Shown here: positions 21,448 to 33,104 of the stretch, piece by piece | How the letters are laid out: each line of letters opens with the position of its first letter | Position numbering within the stretch: the stretch's first letter is position 1 | Position numbers and translations under genes: made by a program | Notes under the pieces: model-generated | Told to the model about the DNA's origin: nothing | Seen by the model: only the letters and a program-made list of their open reading frames with translations | The model's database searches: none | Source of the DNA: Amborella trichopoda | Lineage: Eukaryota; Streptophyta; Magnoliopsida; Amborellales; Amborellaceae | NCBI RefSeq assembly: GCF_000471905.2 | Contig: NW_006499913.1 | Span: 3,999,698 to 4,063,697 of the forward strand | DNA: 64,000 bases | Direction of reading: 5' to 3'

Positions 21448-22008
21448 TATCATCATCATCATCAAAGCATTTTCTCAACACGTGATATGCCATAGAGAAA
21501 AATAGAAAAGAGTGTACTGGAAGATATATAACTTTCAAAATCATTGTAAGAAAAGCAATAAGGCGTGCCACGTCTTACGAAAACTATTTTCTGAGGCGAC
21601 TTACGTCACTCCGAACTTAAATGTATTATTAATGAAAAAGCTTTGGTTTATAATGGTGTCATTTACATGCATGTATGCTGCATAAACATCCTTAGCCGTC
21701 CAATGTCAACAACAAATGTTCGAGATTAATTGTTTCTATCATCATCGTCGTCAAAGCCTTTTCCTAGCTCGTGATATGCCATAGAGTGTATTGGCAGATA
21801 TATAACTTTCAGAATCATTGTAATAAAAGCAATAAGACGTGCCACCTCTTGCGGAAACTATTTTTTGAGGCGACTTACGTCACTCCCAACTTAAATGTAT
21901 CGTTAATAAAAAAGCTTTGGTTATAATGGTGCCATTTACATGCATGTATGCTACATAAACATCCTTAACCGTCCATTGTCAACAAGAAATGTTTGAGATT
22001 GATCGTTC
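21448..22008. repeat. ~285 bp tandem duplication
   Basis: Two diverged units, about 21448-21736 and 21737-22008. Each runs from TATCATCATC(A/G)TC, through GTGATATGCCATAGAG, AGATATATAACTTTCA, GAGGCGACTTACGTCACTCC and CATTTACATGCATGTATGCT, to GAGATT(A/G)AT. Non-coding. The repeated ACGTCA motif is a TGACGT-type element, possibly coincidental. Confidence 0.9.
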
Positions 22009-22639
22009 CTTCAATCAAGCAAAAATTTTGTCTAAATTAACAAGTGAATACCAATGAACAATTCATTTTGACCGTTCATGTTGAGAACAGATGGATGATG
22101 ATTTATGTACCATAACGTTTATATGCTGAATGGTATCACGGCATGCGCTGCGTTCACACGGGAAGTATACTGTGATATAGGCTCGAGTTTGATCTATATT
22201 ATCATGGGAAAGTATATTATACTTTGGTGTGTGCAAATACATATGGTCGCAATATCCATTAAACGATTAGGTCAAGTTGATTAGGATTTTTCAATCAAAC
22301 TCAAGAATTCGAACTCTTAACATCTCTCAACCAAACTGATATGTCTATTGCAAAGTACATGAGCTCAACAGATCGGGTTTTTGTATCGTGAAATTGTTTT
22401 TTCATGTAGTTAGATGCGGGAATGTTTTCACACTAATTAGCGGTCAATTGGTGTGAAAAGTTGTATTGGGACCGATTGCGGTGAAAGTACTCCCAAATCT
22501 AAAGATAGGAAGGAATGTTTTTCATATGAAAATACTATCCAAAAATTATTTTAACACGAACCAAACATACCCTTGATTTCACCGCATATTAGTTATAAGT
22601 TAACTTAGCATGAGGGAGTTGTGTATCATGTCATAGTTT

Positions 22640-22960
22640 TGTTAGGACTAACAACAGGTCGAGCTGCCCTAGTCCCCCATAGGGTCGGCCAATGCCTCGC
22701 CTAGCCCTGACCCAACCAAAGAGACCTTAGCATGGGCCTAACCTGCCCTACAATGCCAAGTCGGGCTTAGCCAGGCCAAGTAAAATAAAAAATATATAAA
22801 AGAACAAAAATTAAAGAACCACCCCGGGGCAGACCCAGGCCCGGACAAGCCTTGGGCCGTGGTTTCTCAGCCCTGTCCTGGCCCTTGGGCCGCATTACAT
22901 GGTGCAGGCCTTAATTTTCGAGGGCCAGGTCTCATATGCTTTTGATGTTCCACGATGTTA
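22640..22960. mobile_element. GC-rich hAT-type MITE remnant
   Basis: Rich in GGCCC/GGGCC strings (CCCTGACCCAACCAAAGAG; GGGGCAGACCCAGGCCCGGA; CCTGGCCCTTGGGCCGC) around an AT-rich centre, like the intact element at 53816-54057. Ends too decayed to define. Confidence 0.5.
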
Positions 22961-25421
22961 CTAAACTCGGCCGCACACTCCTAAGTCCTAACTATTCTTG
23001 GACATAGCTGGCAGTTAAATGAAGTTTCATTGGTCAAAAGAAGATAAAATTACCAATTTGTCCCCACTCGATAATCTGTCTATCGTACAAAAGAATGCGG
23101 CCCTACTCGGAAGTCTATCAAAATTTGGGGCATAGATTTCTTTCCACTTTCCTATAAATTGACCAATATGCATTTCCTTCTTTTTATAGCTCTCGATATG
23201 ACCAAACCGTCCTTCAAGGGCTAGGACCCAACCCTGTTATTGAATTTTCAAACAAAACTCCCTTTCACTCTTTCATCACCACACACACCAATGCAAATAA
23301 TATATAGGTACTTTATCATGTTTTTTGGGTAATTCAATGGCGAAGATAGTCCCCTACCAGTTTTTTTTCGAATAGAATAGAGAGTTAACTCTTTTGAAGG
23401 TGTCACTGGGTGGTATCAGCATTGTAACTTGACATGGGGGTGCTACCACCACGACTCAGACCCTTTCACTCTATCTTTTGTATAATGTTGATCATGAAAT
23501 CCATCAAAATAATTGCTTGAAGGATAACCTACCAAACTTCATCTAAGAGATGAAGTATTTATCATTTTACCTATTTATTTGGATTTAATTTAAAAAATTC
23601 CATCAAAATATACATCATCATGACGATATAGTCAAAAATTAAAATGTCAAATAGTTGATAATTTCATATTTAAAATTTTCCCTAAATTCCCAAACCAACT
23701 CACTAAGTTTATTTGTATGTATTATGTACATAGCAAGTGGCTACACACATGATCTTGTTGCCTCGTCTGTGCACTACATAAGAATGTTGATGGGTCTCAA
23801 CTTTCAACCATGTTGAAGGGAAATAATAAAAGTGATCCCATCAATTTGCCTAGAGAGAAAGGTATTGGAGTCAAGACAATGACTTGTAGAACCAAGAGAG
23901 AGAAATTAGAATGGAGAACATGAGCAATTTTTGCTCTTTTGTGAAAGTATTTGGTTAAATTTTGCATCATTAACCCATTCACACTACATAGAATATGCAT
24001 GTTGGGAAGAAATAGCCTTCATAAAATAGAGTTGAGAATAAAGGCGTATTTGATTTTTGGAAGATGTAATTCCGAATTTGCTTCTTCTAATAAAGTTGAT
24101 ATGTTAAGTTCCTAGAGCAAGTGATACCAAAATTTTAGCAAGTGGATACATCATATTACCACTTCTATGTTACAGTATCAAAAGAGTTACGTGCTTCTAT
24201 ATCTTGTATTAAAAGTAGATAGTTTTATCATCATCATAGTTTTTCTTTCAATTAATTAAATTAATTAAAGCCTATTGTACGAATCTTGACTTGTTATTTT
24301 ATTTCAAAATAATTAATCTTTTTATATATTTCTTTTTTTTTAAAAAAAAATTGATCATTTTTTATGAGGTCACTCGAGAGATCCCAGGGCATTTTCGTCT
24401 TTTTCGACAAGGCTAATACCTTACCCCCGAATCCTAACCTCTCCTAAAAAGGGCAATTTTTAGTAATTTCTTGAAAACCGAGGATCATTTTTGAGATTCC
24501 CGATACCGTCAGAGTATCTGATATCTGAGTCACGGTACTTAACCGGTCACGTCTCGTACGGCCTCAGTGCATCAGGAACCCGACCGGCTACCGCAAGTCA
24601 CATCGAAGCCCGTACAAGGGCCTTTGGCGGTGTTGACCGGCCGAACCGGTCGCGATTCGAGGCTTTAACTTTAGATCTGCGTCGTTTGCTTTATTCTTGG
24701 CTTATTAAAGGGGCATGGGGCTTCGTGAGAAGGGGCAGTCTAAAGAAGCAGACTGCCACGTGTCATTTTCTCGCGTGCCTGCCTTTCTTAAAAGAGAGTT
24801 TCTAAGTCCTTCTGACCCAAGAAAGGGATAGTCAAAAAAAGCAAAAAGAAAAGAAATTTGATAAATAAAGGAAAAATAAAAATTTGAAGAAAAAAAAAGG
24901 AGGGAAAGGGATTTCCTGTTTGGACCTTCGGTCGCATGGTAATTGGAGGTCTGTCCCCACGTGCTCCATCTGGTTTTGTCTCGAGGACTATCAGTTTTGG
25001 CTCAACCTTCCATAGAGAAAGCAAATTGTGGAGAAGAAAGAGTAGTAGATATCTCTTTCAAATAAAGAAAATTTTGAAATTTTGAAGGGAAAAAGAGTAT
25101 TGATCTCTCTTTTATGGAAAAAGTATAATTTGGATCAAATTAAAGGGCAAGGTTGGCGTTTACGCCCTGGTTTAAAAAGTCGGACTCGGTTTTGACTCGG
25201 CAGTGGATCGATCTTGAGTCCCTTCATCCGACTCGATGGCGACCTTGGTAATTTTAATAACCAAATTTTTAAAATTGAAGAATTGGGATGCTTGAGCAAT
25301 TATAGGGATTTCTATCTCGAAATCCAGTAGATTTTACTCTTGGAGTTTTGGCTTCCAATTGGAGCCAACTCGAGTGAATCACGAGTTGGTGAAGCCCAAA
25401 CAAGCTGACATTGGGATTATT
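22961..25421. other. Gene-poor spacer with transposon debris
   Basis: No recognisable gene. 24360-25000 is GC-richer than its surroundings, with CACGTG motifs near 24756 and 24959, and may be a decayed LTR. The open frame at 24491-24805 has no recognised motif. 25140-25250 carries GTCGGACTCGG / GACTCGGCAGTGG, similar to the ends of the element at 28585-28915. Confidence 0.4.
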
Positions 25422-25634
25422 TATAACAAGATCATTTACTTTTTGTATGATGAAGTCACAACTATTTCCATTTATTAGATATCAAATTGGACCGCTTGGG
25501 GTGAGTTATGAAGTTTGAGAATTTTTTTATGGAACTTAGTGTCTAATGAATGACACTCGTACCATTCATTTTGAAATTTAAAAGATAATAATGATTGTGA
25601 CTTTCTTGTACAAAAAGTAAATCATCTATTTATA
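25422..25634. mobile_element. MITE family C, copy 3
   Basis: Left TATAACAAGATCATTTACTT; right in reverse complement TATAAATAGATGATTTACTT. Both arms continue TTTTGTA...AAGTCACAA. TIR about 40 bp, the best preserved of this family. Confidence 0.8.
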
Positions 25635-26105
25635 AACAATCTCTTAAACATTCAGGATTTAAAAAATATAGCTCTCAATTAAGAATAATTGATTCAAAAT
25701 TACTAGGGAGTATTTTTGCTCTTAGTTAGAATAGTGAATAGGTATGGTTTTGATAGACTCACCCCAATTCCGGCAAAAAAACAAGTGAGCCAGTCAAGAA
25801 ACCTTTTGATTCCAACCCATTTTTTTTATTGATTTTAGTGATTTTTACTTTTTCAAAATTAAAAATATTATTGAAAAGGCCTATTTCCATGTTAGAGAAC
25901 CGGTCTTCCTATCTGGGTTTCTAATAAGTGTTAAACATGCTTCACAACATGGATAGAAATGTCCTTCGATATTTTCCACCCTATCCTCAATCTATATCTA
26001 TATGATCAGCGGTGATCTCTATCTGTCTAACCTATGTTTTCCCCACCGCCCCCCCTCTCTCTCTCTTGTATTCTCTAGCTCCATACACACTCTCAGGCCT
26101 GCTTA

Positions 26106-26719
26106 TCGGGGTGGCGATGGGTCGGGTATGGGACCCAAACCCAATCTATCGGGTCTAAAAGTTAGACCCATACCTGTACTCGTTGAGTCCCGGGTCACTC
26201 CCATCAGGTCCTGGATCTGGTTGGGTCCATTACACCCTCACTATGAGCTTTATTTTTTATAGTCTATAATGGTGAACAACAGATAACTGATTTTTAAAGG
26301 GTGGATGATTAGAGAGAGAGAGAGAGAGTGAGAGAGAGAGAGAGAGAAAGACATTCGAGATCCAGATGGAGAACTATGTCTCCAAGAAACTAAGAGAGGG
26401 AGAATTGTAGAGAGGAATGATGGTGATGGGGTTTGGCTATTTGGAGAACTACGGGAAGACAAAAAGTATTGAAACGATTTTAGGGTTGAGGCTTTTGCCT
26501 TTGGATAAACTGAAAATTCGGGTATGGGTACCAGTTGGGTCAGGTATGGGTACTAGTCGGGTCGGGTATAGGAGGACCCGTACCATGACTAGGAACTATT
26601 TGGTTATCTTTTATTGGACCCGAATCCTACCCGTGGGTCCAAAACTTAGATCCATACTTGGACCCATGTCGGGTATATCTGGAGGATATGGGTCGGGTCC
26701 GGGTCCATTGCCAACCCTA
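26106..26719. mobile_element. hAT-type MITE with TAGGGTTGGCAATGG ends
   Basis: 614 bp. Left TCGGGGTGGCGATGGGTCGG; right in reverse complement TAGGGTTGGCAATGGACCCG. Sub-terminal GGGTCGGGTATGGGACCC repeats on both sides and an AT-rich centre with a (GA)n run at 26312-26347. Flanked by near-identical 8 bp CCTGCTTA (26098-26105) and CCCGCTTA (26720-26727), as expected for hAT. No coding capacity. Confidence 0.8.
26312..26347. repeat. (GA)n microsatellite
   Basis: GA dinucleotide run with one interruption, lying inside the MITE. Confidence 0.9.
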
Positions 26720-27539
26720 CCCGCTTAGATGACAATGAAATTGACTATCTCATCTAAAATTGGTATTCTTTAAATAATGTTATCTTGTTAGATATTTGGT
26801 ACAACTCCTATACTATGCATAATATTACTTAATTAAATTTCTAGATATTTTTCAGCTATTTTGGGCATTTTCGTAAAAAATATGTGATTTTCAGCAAATT
26901 ATAATGAATAAAGTACAAATAGTTTTCATAAATATAGATTTATATGGGGCTTTTTTTTGCATCAAAACCATCTTTTCCAATAAAATTTTGAGGTGCACCT
27001 TATCTTAATAATACAACATTGACCCCTTGTATAAACTTTTTCCCTTAAATTATTCCCACTACATGTACCATTGTTTGCCAAGTTAGCCTGGTTTCTGAAA
27101 TAGACATACAATTTTGGTTTTTTTTTTTTGTAATTTAGTTGGGAAGACATGCCCTACCCGATTTTTCAAGTAGATTAGGAGTTCGCTTTTTAAATATCTG
27201 AGTGTTCATTGGGTGCTTGCTGCAAACTCCAATACTTCAGTATAGTCATGTAATTTAGAATGTATTTGCATGGTCTTTGGTGACAGAGTTATGCCCCCAA
27301 TTTTCTTTATTCACCGGCGTCAGGGAGGTTAAGTGGCCGCCAATATGGTGCACAACAATGAGCCATGCCATTTGGTAAACTATATTTTTGCTAAAATAAT
27401 TGTCATTAGTTATTTATACCCTTCTAATAAAATAGTAAAAGAAAGAATATAAAGTCTATGACGTACATACGGAAAGAATCAAGGTTTGGGCAAAAATAAA
27501 GGAAAGGAAAATTAATGTAGAAAATAAAATGAGTAAAAC

Positions 27540-27889
27540 ACAAAGAGAATTGTGGTGAGCAGGATCTTGCAATTTGTACCCCTTTTATATCATGCATATA
27601 TCCAAGAAAAAATGTACTTTTTAGATTTTGTATCCGACTTAGCTCTTTTCTGCTTTGGAATAATGTAATACACAAAAAAAAGAATAATCAATTGATTTAC
27701 CTGTCCAATCCTTTTAGACGTCTTGTAGTTAATAGCAACAATGGTAAACCCGATAGTTAGGAACCTACTATTTGAAATGCTTCTAACTAAAAAAAAGTGC
27801 TTGAACCCAGTGGTAATCAATATAAATCTAGTACGCTCAATAATAGTACGATTCATCATCTCAATAACCTGTTTTTTGGGAGCTGTCAA
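27540..27889 (-). pseudogene. Ty1/copia integrase remnant
   Basis: One minus-strand frame contains VIEMMNRTIIERTRFILITT and later INYKTSKRIGQ. These correspond to the copia integrase segment around 'ERMNRTLLERARCML' and 'FKTPEEVW'. A second frame carries STFFLGYMHDIKGVQI, matching the downstream 'FLGY...KGYR' block. The frame change, loss of the 'TPQQNG' context and absence of other pol domains show a dead fragment. Identification is from remembered family motifs. Confidence 0.65.
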
Positions 27890-28584
27890 CTATCTAATAA
27901 TACCATGCTCACTATAAAAATTTTAAATTTACTAGAAAACATTTATCTCTCATTATTAGTTATTAAATACTTGATGCTCTTGTCTTTCTGATTTTCACCG
28001 ATTTCTGAATCTATTGTATATTATAAGTAACATTTAAGTATTCCTCTCATTTATTATCAAGTCTCTTTTCCCCACTCCACAATGCGTCCCTCTCTCTTCT
28101 CTCTTCTCACATCTCTTACTCTCAACACTAAATTGCTCGTGGAGAAAGGGGATTCTTTCCCCACTGGACTACCCCAAAAAAAATAAAAAATAAAAAATAA
28201 ATAAATATGCTCTCACTTTGGCAATTCATTCTCACTTTACCTTGTATGAAGTGCTGGACTTTTAAGGTTAAAATATTTAAACTTTTATTTTTTGGTAGTT
28301 TAAGCTCCTTCTTAGTGCACTTCTCTTCTGGTCGACGTGTTACGGTTTTGATTTATACTTCATCTTTGGCAGATTTTTCTTGTCATTATCAAGTATCGTA
28401 TGGTCACATATGGAGTCACACAGTAAAATTTACTCTATTGGGCTGATGACCTACTTATAATTGTTTTTAATTATAATTTTGGAATATACTTAAAATCACC
28501 ATGTAATTAATAATTTTATTTTGAGCATTACAAACACTTTGATCGAATTGTTAGATCTATTGCCAACAATTCGATGGTCTCTAT

Positions 28585-28756
28585 CATGGTTTCAAAACTC
28601 GGCCGAGGCAACTCAGACTCAGCCGAGTAACTTGGCCTCGCCCTATGGACGAGGCTAGTTTTAGCCGAGTAGGTTGTACATAATTGTTTAAACTTTAAAT
28701 ATATTATCACAAAAACCAACACGCCCGCTTACAACGTTCTATATTAAGATGGCACT

Positions 28757-28790
<34 letters not shown>

Positions 28791-28915
28791 CAATGTATTT
28801 TTTTCTATTTTTTTAAAGAAAAAGAGCTGGACTTGGATGAGTTACTCGGACTCGCCTAATTAAATCGCCTCGACCAAGTCCCGAATACTTTGACTGAGTC
28901 GATTTTTTGAACACC
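28585..28915. mobile_element. TIR element with 8-9 bp TSD
   Basis: 331 bp. Left CATGGTTTCAAAACTCGGCC; right in reverse complement GGTGTTCAAAAAATCGACTC. GACTCAGCCGAGTAA / GAGTTACTCGGACTC motifs sit sub-terminally on both sides. A perfect GGTCTCTAT flanks it (28576-28584 and 28916-28924). hAT (8 bp) or Mutator (9 bp) is possible. The centre carries a (TA)n run at 28757-28789. Confidence 0.8.
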
Positions 28916-28989
28916 GGTCTCTATTTGAACTTATGATGTTACTTTGGCGAATGCATAGAGTGTGATTTTTTGTTTTCCTTACTTTCTTT

Positions 28990-29392
28990 TGAGGTTGGTC
29001 CTTAGGGAAGGATAGGACTAGACTAAACAGTTTGGCCCTTGAGATCAGCCCGACACTAAACAACCAAGGTCCTGACCACCAAAATTTAGCTCGAGGGATG
29101 GGTCCAGGCTTGAAATCTAGGCGCCTGGGTTTAGGCCATGGGTCATGGCCCTGCGTGACCTAATATGTTGCTTCTAATTTTTTTCCAAGTTACAATCCAA
29201 ACTACCTTGGCCCAACTTGATCCCCCCTCAAAAAGGTTGGGCTGCGCAACCTAAGAAAAGAGTAGGACTGGACCTAGCCGAGCCTCTCTTGCCCTAGTTA
29301 GTATCAGGCCTAAGTCACATCCCTATTGGCCCGGTTCAGGTCAAAGCTTAGGCTATCCTTGGCATGGCCCTGGTGGGCGTGTTGCCACCCTA
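28990..29392. mobile_element. GC-rich hAT-type MITE, one clear end
   Basis: The right end in reverse complement starts TAGGGTGGCAACACGCCCAC, the family terminus. The interior alternates GGCCC-rich strings (CATGGGTCATGGCCCTGCGT; GGACCTAGCCGAGCCTC) with AT-rich sequence. The left end is unclear. Confidence 0.55.
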
Positions 29393-30110
29393 TGAAAAGT
29401 TTATATAAGGTTGTAAATACACCTCAAAAATCCTCTAAAAGAAGGTATCCCGATATTGGAGAACATCTCGAGATATGTGGATATGAAAGACAAAAAATTC
29501 TCTACGTCCTAAAAATGGAGCACATTATAAGAAGTTATTTGTAACTTTTTTTTTATTTTTTATTTTTTAAGATTTTCAAATATTTATTCTTCTGCCCAAT
29601 TTGTGACATTTTTGAAATTCTAGATTCGAGATAAAAATAAAATTTTAAATCATCAGAAGGTTTCGGACATATCACTGAGCAAATTTTAGATGTACTTACT
29701 TCTACAATACAAAGAGGGGCCCTGTACGAACCTCATCCTATAGAACTTGCTTCAGTGGGGAGCATACAATCTTTCGGCAGGTGGTGCGTGAAGGTGTTTC
29801 TATAGGAGCATATTATATAGCTACGACTTTGGATGAAAGAGCTAATTAATAAGAGTTATTTGTTATGAAAATTTGGGAATTTATCTAACAATTATTTGAT
29901 GTTAGTTTAAAAACTATTTGGAATTTTGATTTTGAGTTTGTAAAAAATTTGACACTTATTTTTTCACATGTATTACATGCTCCCGTGGGAGCATATGTTA
30001 CACTTACTACCCCAGCGAAAGTTACTTGGGAGGATTTTCTTCAATTTGAAATTTAGGAATCCATCTAAGAATTAGCGTTAATCTTTTAACAATCAGGAGG
30101 TAATATTTTA
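29393..30110. other. AT-rich spacer
   Basis: No gene. Several GGGAGCATA strings (29756, 29985, and later 30870) in both orientations may mark ends of another decayed MITE. I could not define an element. Confidence 0.4.
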
Positions 30111-30770
30111 TGGTTAAGGTTTATGCATGGCATCAACCTTAACAAATCAAGTAAGGTGCACCTCTAAACCATGCCTATAGATGTAGCTGCGGAAAGCCTT
30201 GCAATGGTATTAATATCTATAGTTATCCATAATTATGAAATTTAAATCTTAAAAAATAGTGCAGACTGAATAAATGTATAAAATTTTATTTTTCAAAATG
30301 AAAAGTCGAGATAATATAGTAGAAGATGCAATATTTTCCTGACATAGGATAGATTTCTTTCATATGCATACATATCGAGCTTGAGATGATCAAAATTAGA
30401 GGGCTTTTCAGCACTAAAACAACCTTGGATTATTGATATACCCATTCACCTTATACAAACTTTTTCCATCTTTTATTGTTGGGTGTACTTTGTATAATTC
30501 TGAGGCTCTAAACAATCAAAAGTAAAGCACACCTTCAAATAGTATTGAGAAATGTGATTCAATATTGAAAATCTTTGAAATAGTCTTAAAAGATATTTTT
30601 ATATTTAATTAAAAATTTTAAATATTAAAAAATAATGTAAATCAAGCAGAAATAAAAAAAACTTAAAAATTTGAAAATTAATGGTAAAAAATTACATCAT
30701 CACAAGATACACTATTTTTAAAACTTGACCACCACATTTTTTTGATGTCCATGCACCTTGATAAAGTGTT
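30111..30770. mobile_element. Two diverged family A MITE copies side by side
   Basis: 30111-30470 and 30484-30770. Shared blocks include GAGATGATCAAAATTAGAGG, CTCTAAACAATCAAAAGTAA, CACACCTTCAAATAGTATTG then AGAAATGTG. The second copy starts GGGTGTACTTTGTATAATTC and stops after GCACCTTGAT, lacking its right end. Confidence 0.6.
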
Positions 30771-31104
30771 GCCATCATTGTTTGCTATCCGTAAATTGGA
30801 AATTTGGACGCCTCAAAATACTCGTGGAGTTTTACCTAAGGGAGTCGAAGGAAGAAACGCTCCCGCGGGAGCATAGAATCTTTTGCCAAATTAAGAATAA
30901 TATATGCCCTGTGAGCGTTGGGTTTTACGCATAAGTCGGTATTGAAATCGTATTGATTTTCTTCGTTTTACTGGTTCACTTCTCATGCAATGGGAAAATT
31001 AACCTGAAATTAGAGGGTGCGTATTCTCCACTCAATCCCACCATTTCCCATTCAATTATTTATCTGCCATTTTGTGTTTCATTTTCTGTTAGCTTTCCGT
31101 TATT

Positions 31105-31180
31105 CCTGGTTATATAAGCCATCGATTTTCTGGCATTGATAACATTGTTTGTGAATTGGTGCGTTCTCAAATTATTAGGT
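31105..31180 (+). promoter_or_regulatory. Candidate promoter of the Ycf20/NPQ7-like gene
   Basis: TATATAAG at 31111-31118 lies on the coding strand upstream of the gene, followed by a T-rich leader and a donor-like ATTAG|GTTAAT near 31180. That would make a short non-coding exon joined to the acceptor TTTACAG at 33098, an arrangement I infer only. Confidence 0.35.
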
Positions 31181-32494
31181 TAATTTTTCTTTCATTGGCG
31201 CAAGCAAATGGAATGCTTTGATTAATTTATTGCTCGTTTCATTCTAGTGTTGATTTGATTTTCCCTGAGATGTTTTTGACTTAAAAAGAGATAAATAGTT
31301 GGCGGTTGATATTCTTTCTTTATGGCATCCGCTATCTAGGGTTGGTGTGGTTCCTCAGTCATCATATCTTATAGTTATTTTGATTTTCAGTTCCTTCGGG
31401 TTCTTTGGGGCTTGGTTTTTAGGGTTATTGATTGGGTATAGCAGAGATGAAGTCCTGTCTCTCTATCTGTTATTTTCCTTCTTCATTTTGTTGTTTTCTT
31501 TTTCCTTGAGTGCGTGTGCGTGTGAGAGTGAGAGAGAAAGCGTCTTGCAAATTGACTCATTCTGTAGACTGTAACATAAAATGCTTTATTGCTCTTGACC
31601 AAGAAGCCATTTGAACTCAAAACATACAATTTTTTCATGGAAGAGGCTTTCTTTTGTGTATAAATTTGAATTTCGTGCAGCATATTTGGACATACACTCA
31701 AAGCTGGTTGCCCTTAGGATTGTTTGATTCGTGTAAAAGCCTGATTTATCGAATCCCAGTATAGATTGGAGATTAAATTGTTCAAATTCTGCTATTGTGC
31801 TTGTTTGTGTGCTATCTGAGACTGAGATTGGAAGCTTGTTTCGTTTGGTACTTAACCTTGTATCATCCTAGAACATACCTCTCGAAAACCTAATCTGTTT
31901 AGGAAGTGCTTCAATGAGCTCTTTAATATCCTTAAAAACACCAAATGCACTCACCTCTAAGACCCATGTAGTAAAGCTCTTAAGTGTGGCCTCGAGAATT
32001 GATGTGCCAATCGTTTAGTTGAATTCCCTTGACCTGGCTCCCATTCATTAGGTGCCACTTCAGAATGTTGAATGGTTAATTAAGACAGTCATAACCAAGC
32101 ATTTTTGCCAAATACAGGAATTAACCACATTAGACCTCATTGGCAGTTCACGTATCCTCGAAGCTCCATAATCTATTCAAAGGAAACCTAGTGATGTGTC
32201 AAAATTCTCATTGTCATAAAAATGTGCAGTGTTTTTCACTGTCAAACTCATCATCTGTCCTCTGGCATCATTTGACTATGTGATATTTTCTTGTTGTCAC
32301 TCTCGTATAAGCTCTTATGAGAGGGACAATTTCGTATCTCCAATCATCAAAAAATTTAGAGCAGTACCTCTCTTTTTCAACCTATAATTTACCTTTTCAA
32401 CATCTGCCGCTCTAGGTAGGACCTATAAATAGTCTAGCTCTGAATATAAAAGCATCCGATCACCTTAACACATTAACTCTAAGCTCTATATGCC

Positions 32495-32600
32495 AGTTCA
32501 TCATGCTCTTCATGAATATGCTGGGCATCCCCACAAGCTAGTTCGTTGTGCTCTTCATGAATATGCTGGGCATCCCCACAAGCTAGTTCGTTGTGCTCTT
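32495..32600. repeat. 45 bp x 2.3 tandem repeat
   Basis: Units start AGTTC(A/G)T(C/T)(A/G)TGCTCTTC and contain ATGAATATGCTGGGCATCCC. Starts at 32495, 32540 and 32585 (partial). Confidence 0.9.
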
Positions 32601-33104
32601 CGTTGAACCTTTCCCTTGTAGGCACAAGCGGAAAATCCAAAGCCCCAATTAGACTAAATTTCTACTTCTAATTTTGAATCTTAGTTCTTCAATCATGGCT
32701 TTTGTGCCCTAGCACATATGTTCTACTTCCTTTTCCAAAATCTTCAATATTGAAAATAAAACAGATTCTGTAAGGTGCCTTTAAACTTTTGTGCAACTAC
32801 ACTTCACTTTGTTATGTTTGGGCATTTGATGAAGACCAAGCATGCTTGTATTTTATTCATTTCCAGCAGCCCTAATTGTGTGGAGAGTCTACATCTTCTA
32901 TACATTTAGTCTTTATAACTTCTTTATTCACTTCTCTAAACGTGAAATATAATTGGCGACTTGTTGTATTCGATTAGGTTCCTTAAATAATTCAAAGGAA
33001 TTTTCCTGGAGACTTCATATATCCTCTACTATGTTGCTGATTTTTTTTTTGTCTTTTTCCTTATTTGAGCTTGATTCTACCCTTTTATGTGTTTACAGTT
33101 GTGT

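Noticed and set aside
24491-24805. 104-codon frame in GC-richer sequence
   Set aside because: No recognised motif, no splice context and no homology I can recall; the surroundings look like transposon debris.
27590-27889. Possible functional gene with the NRTIIERTRFILITT motif
   Set aside because: The motif fits copia integrase, and the frame change plus missing domains show a dead fragment.
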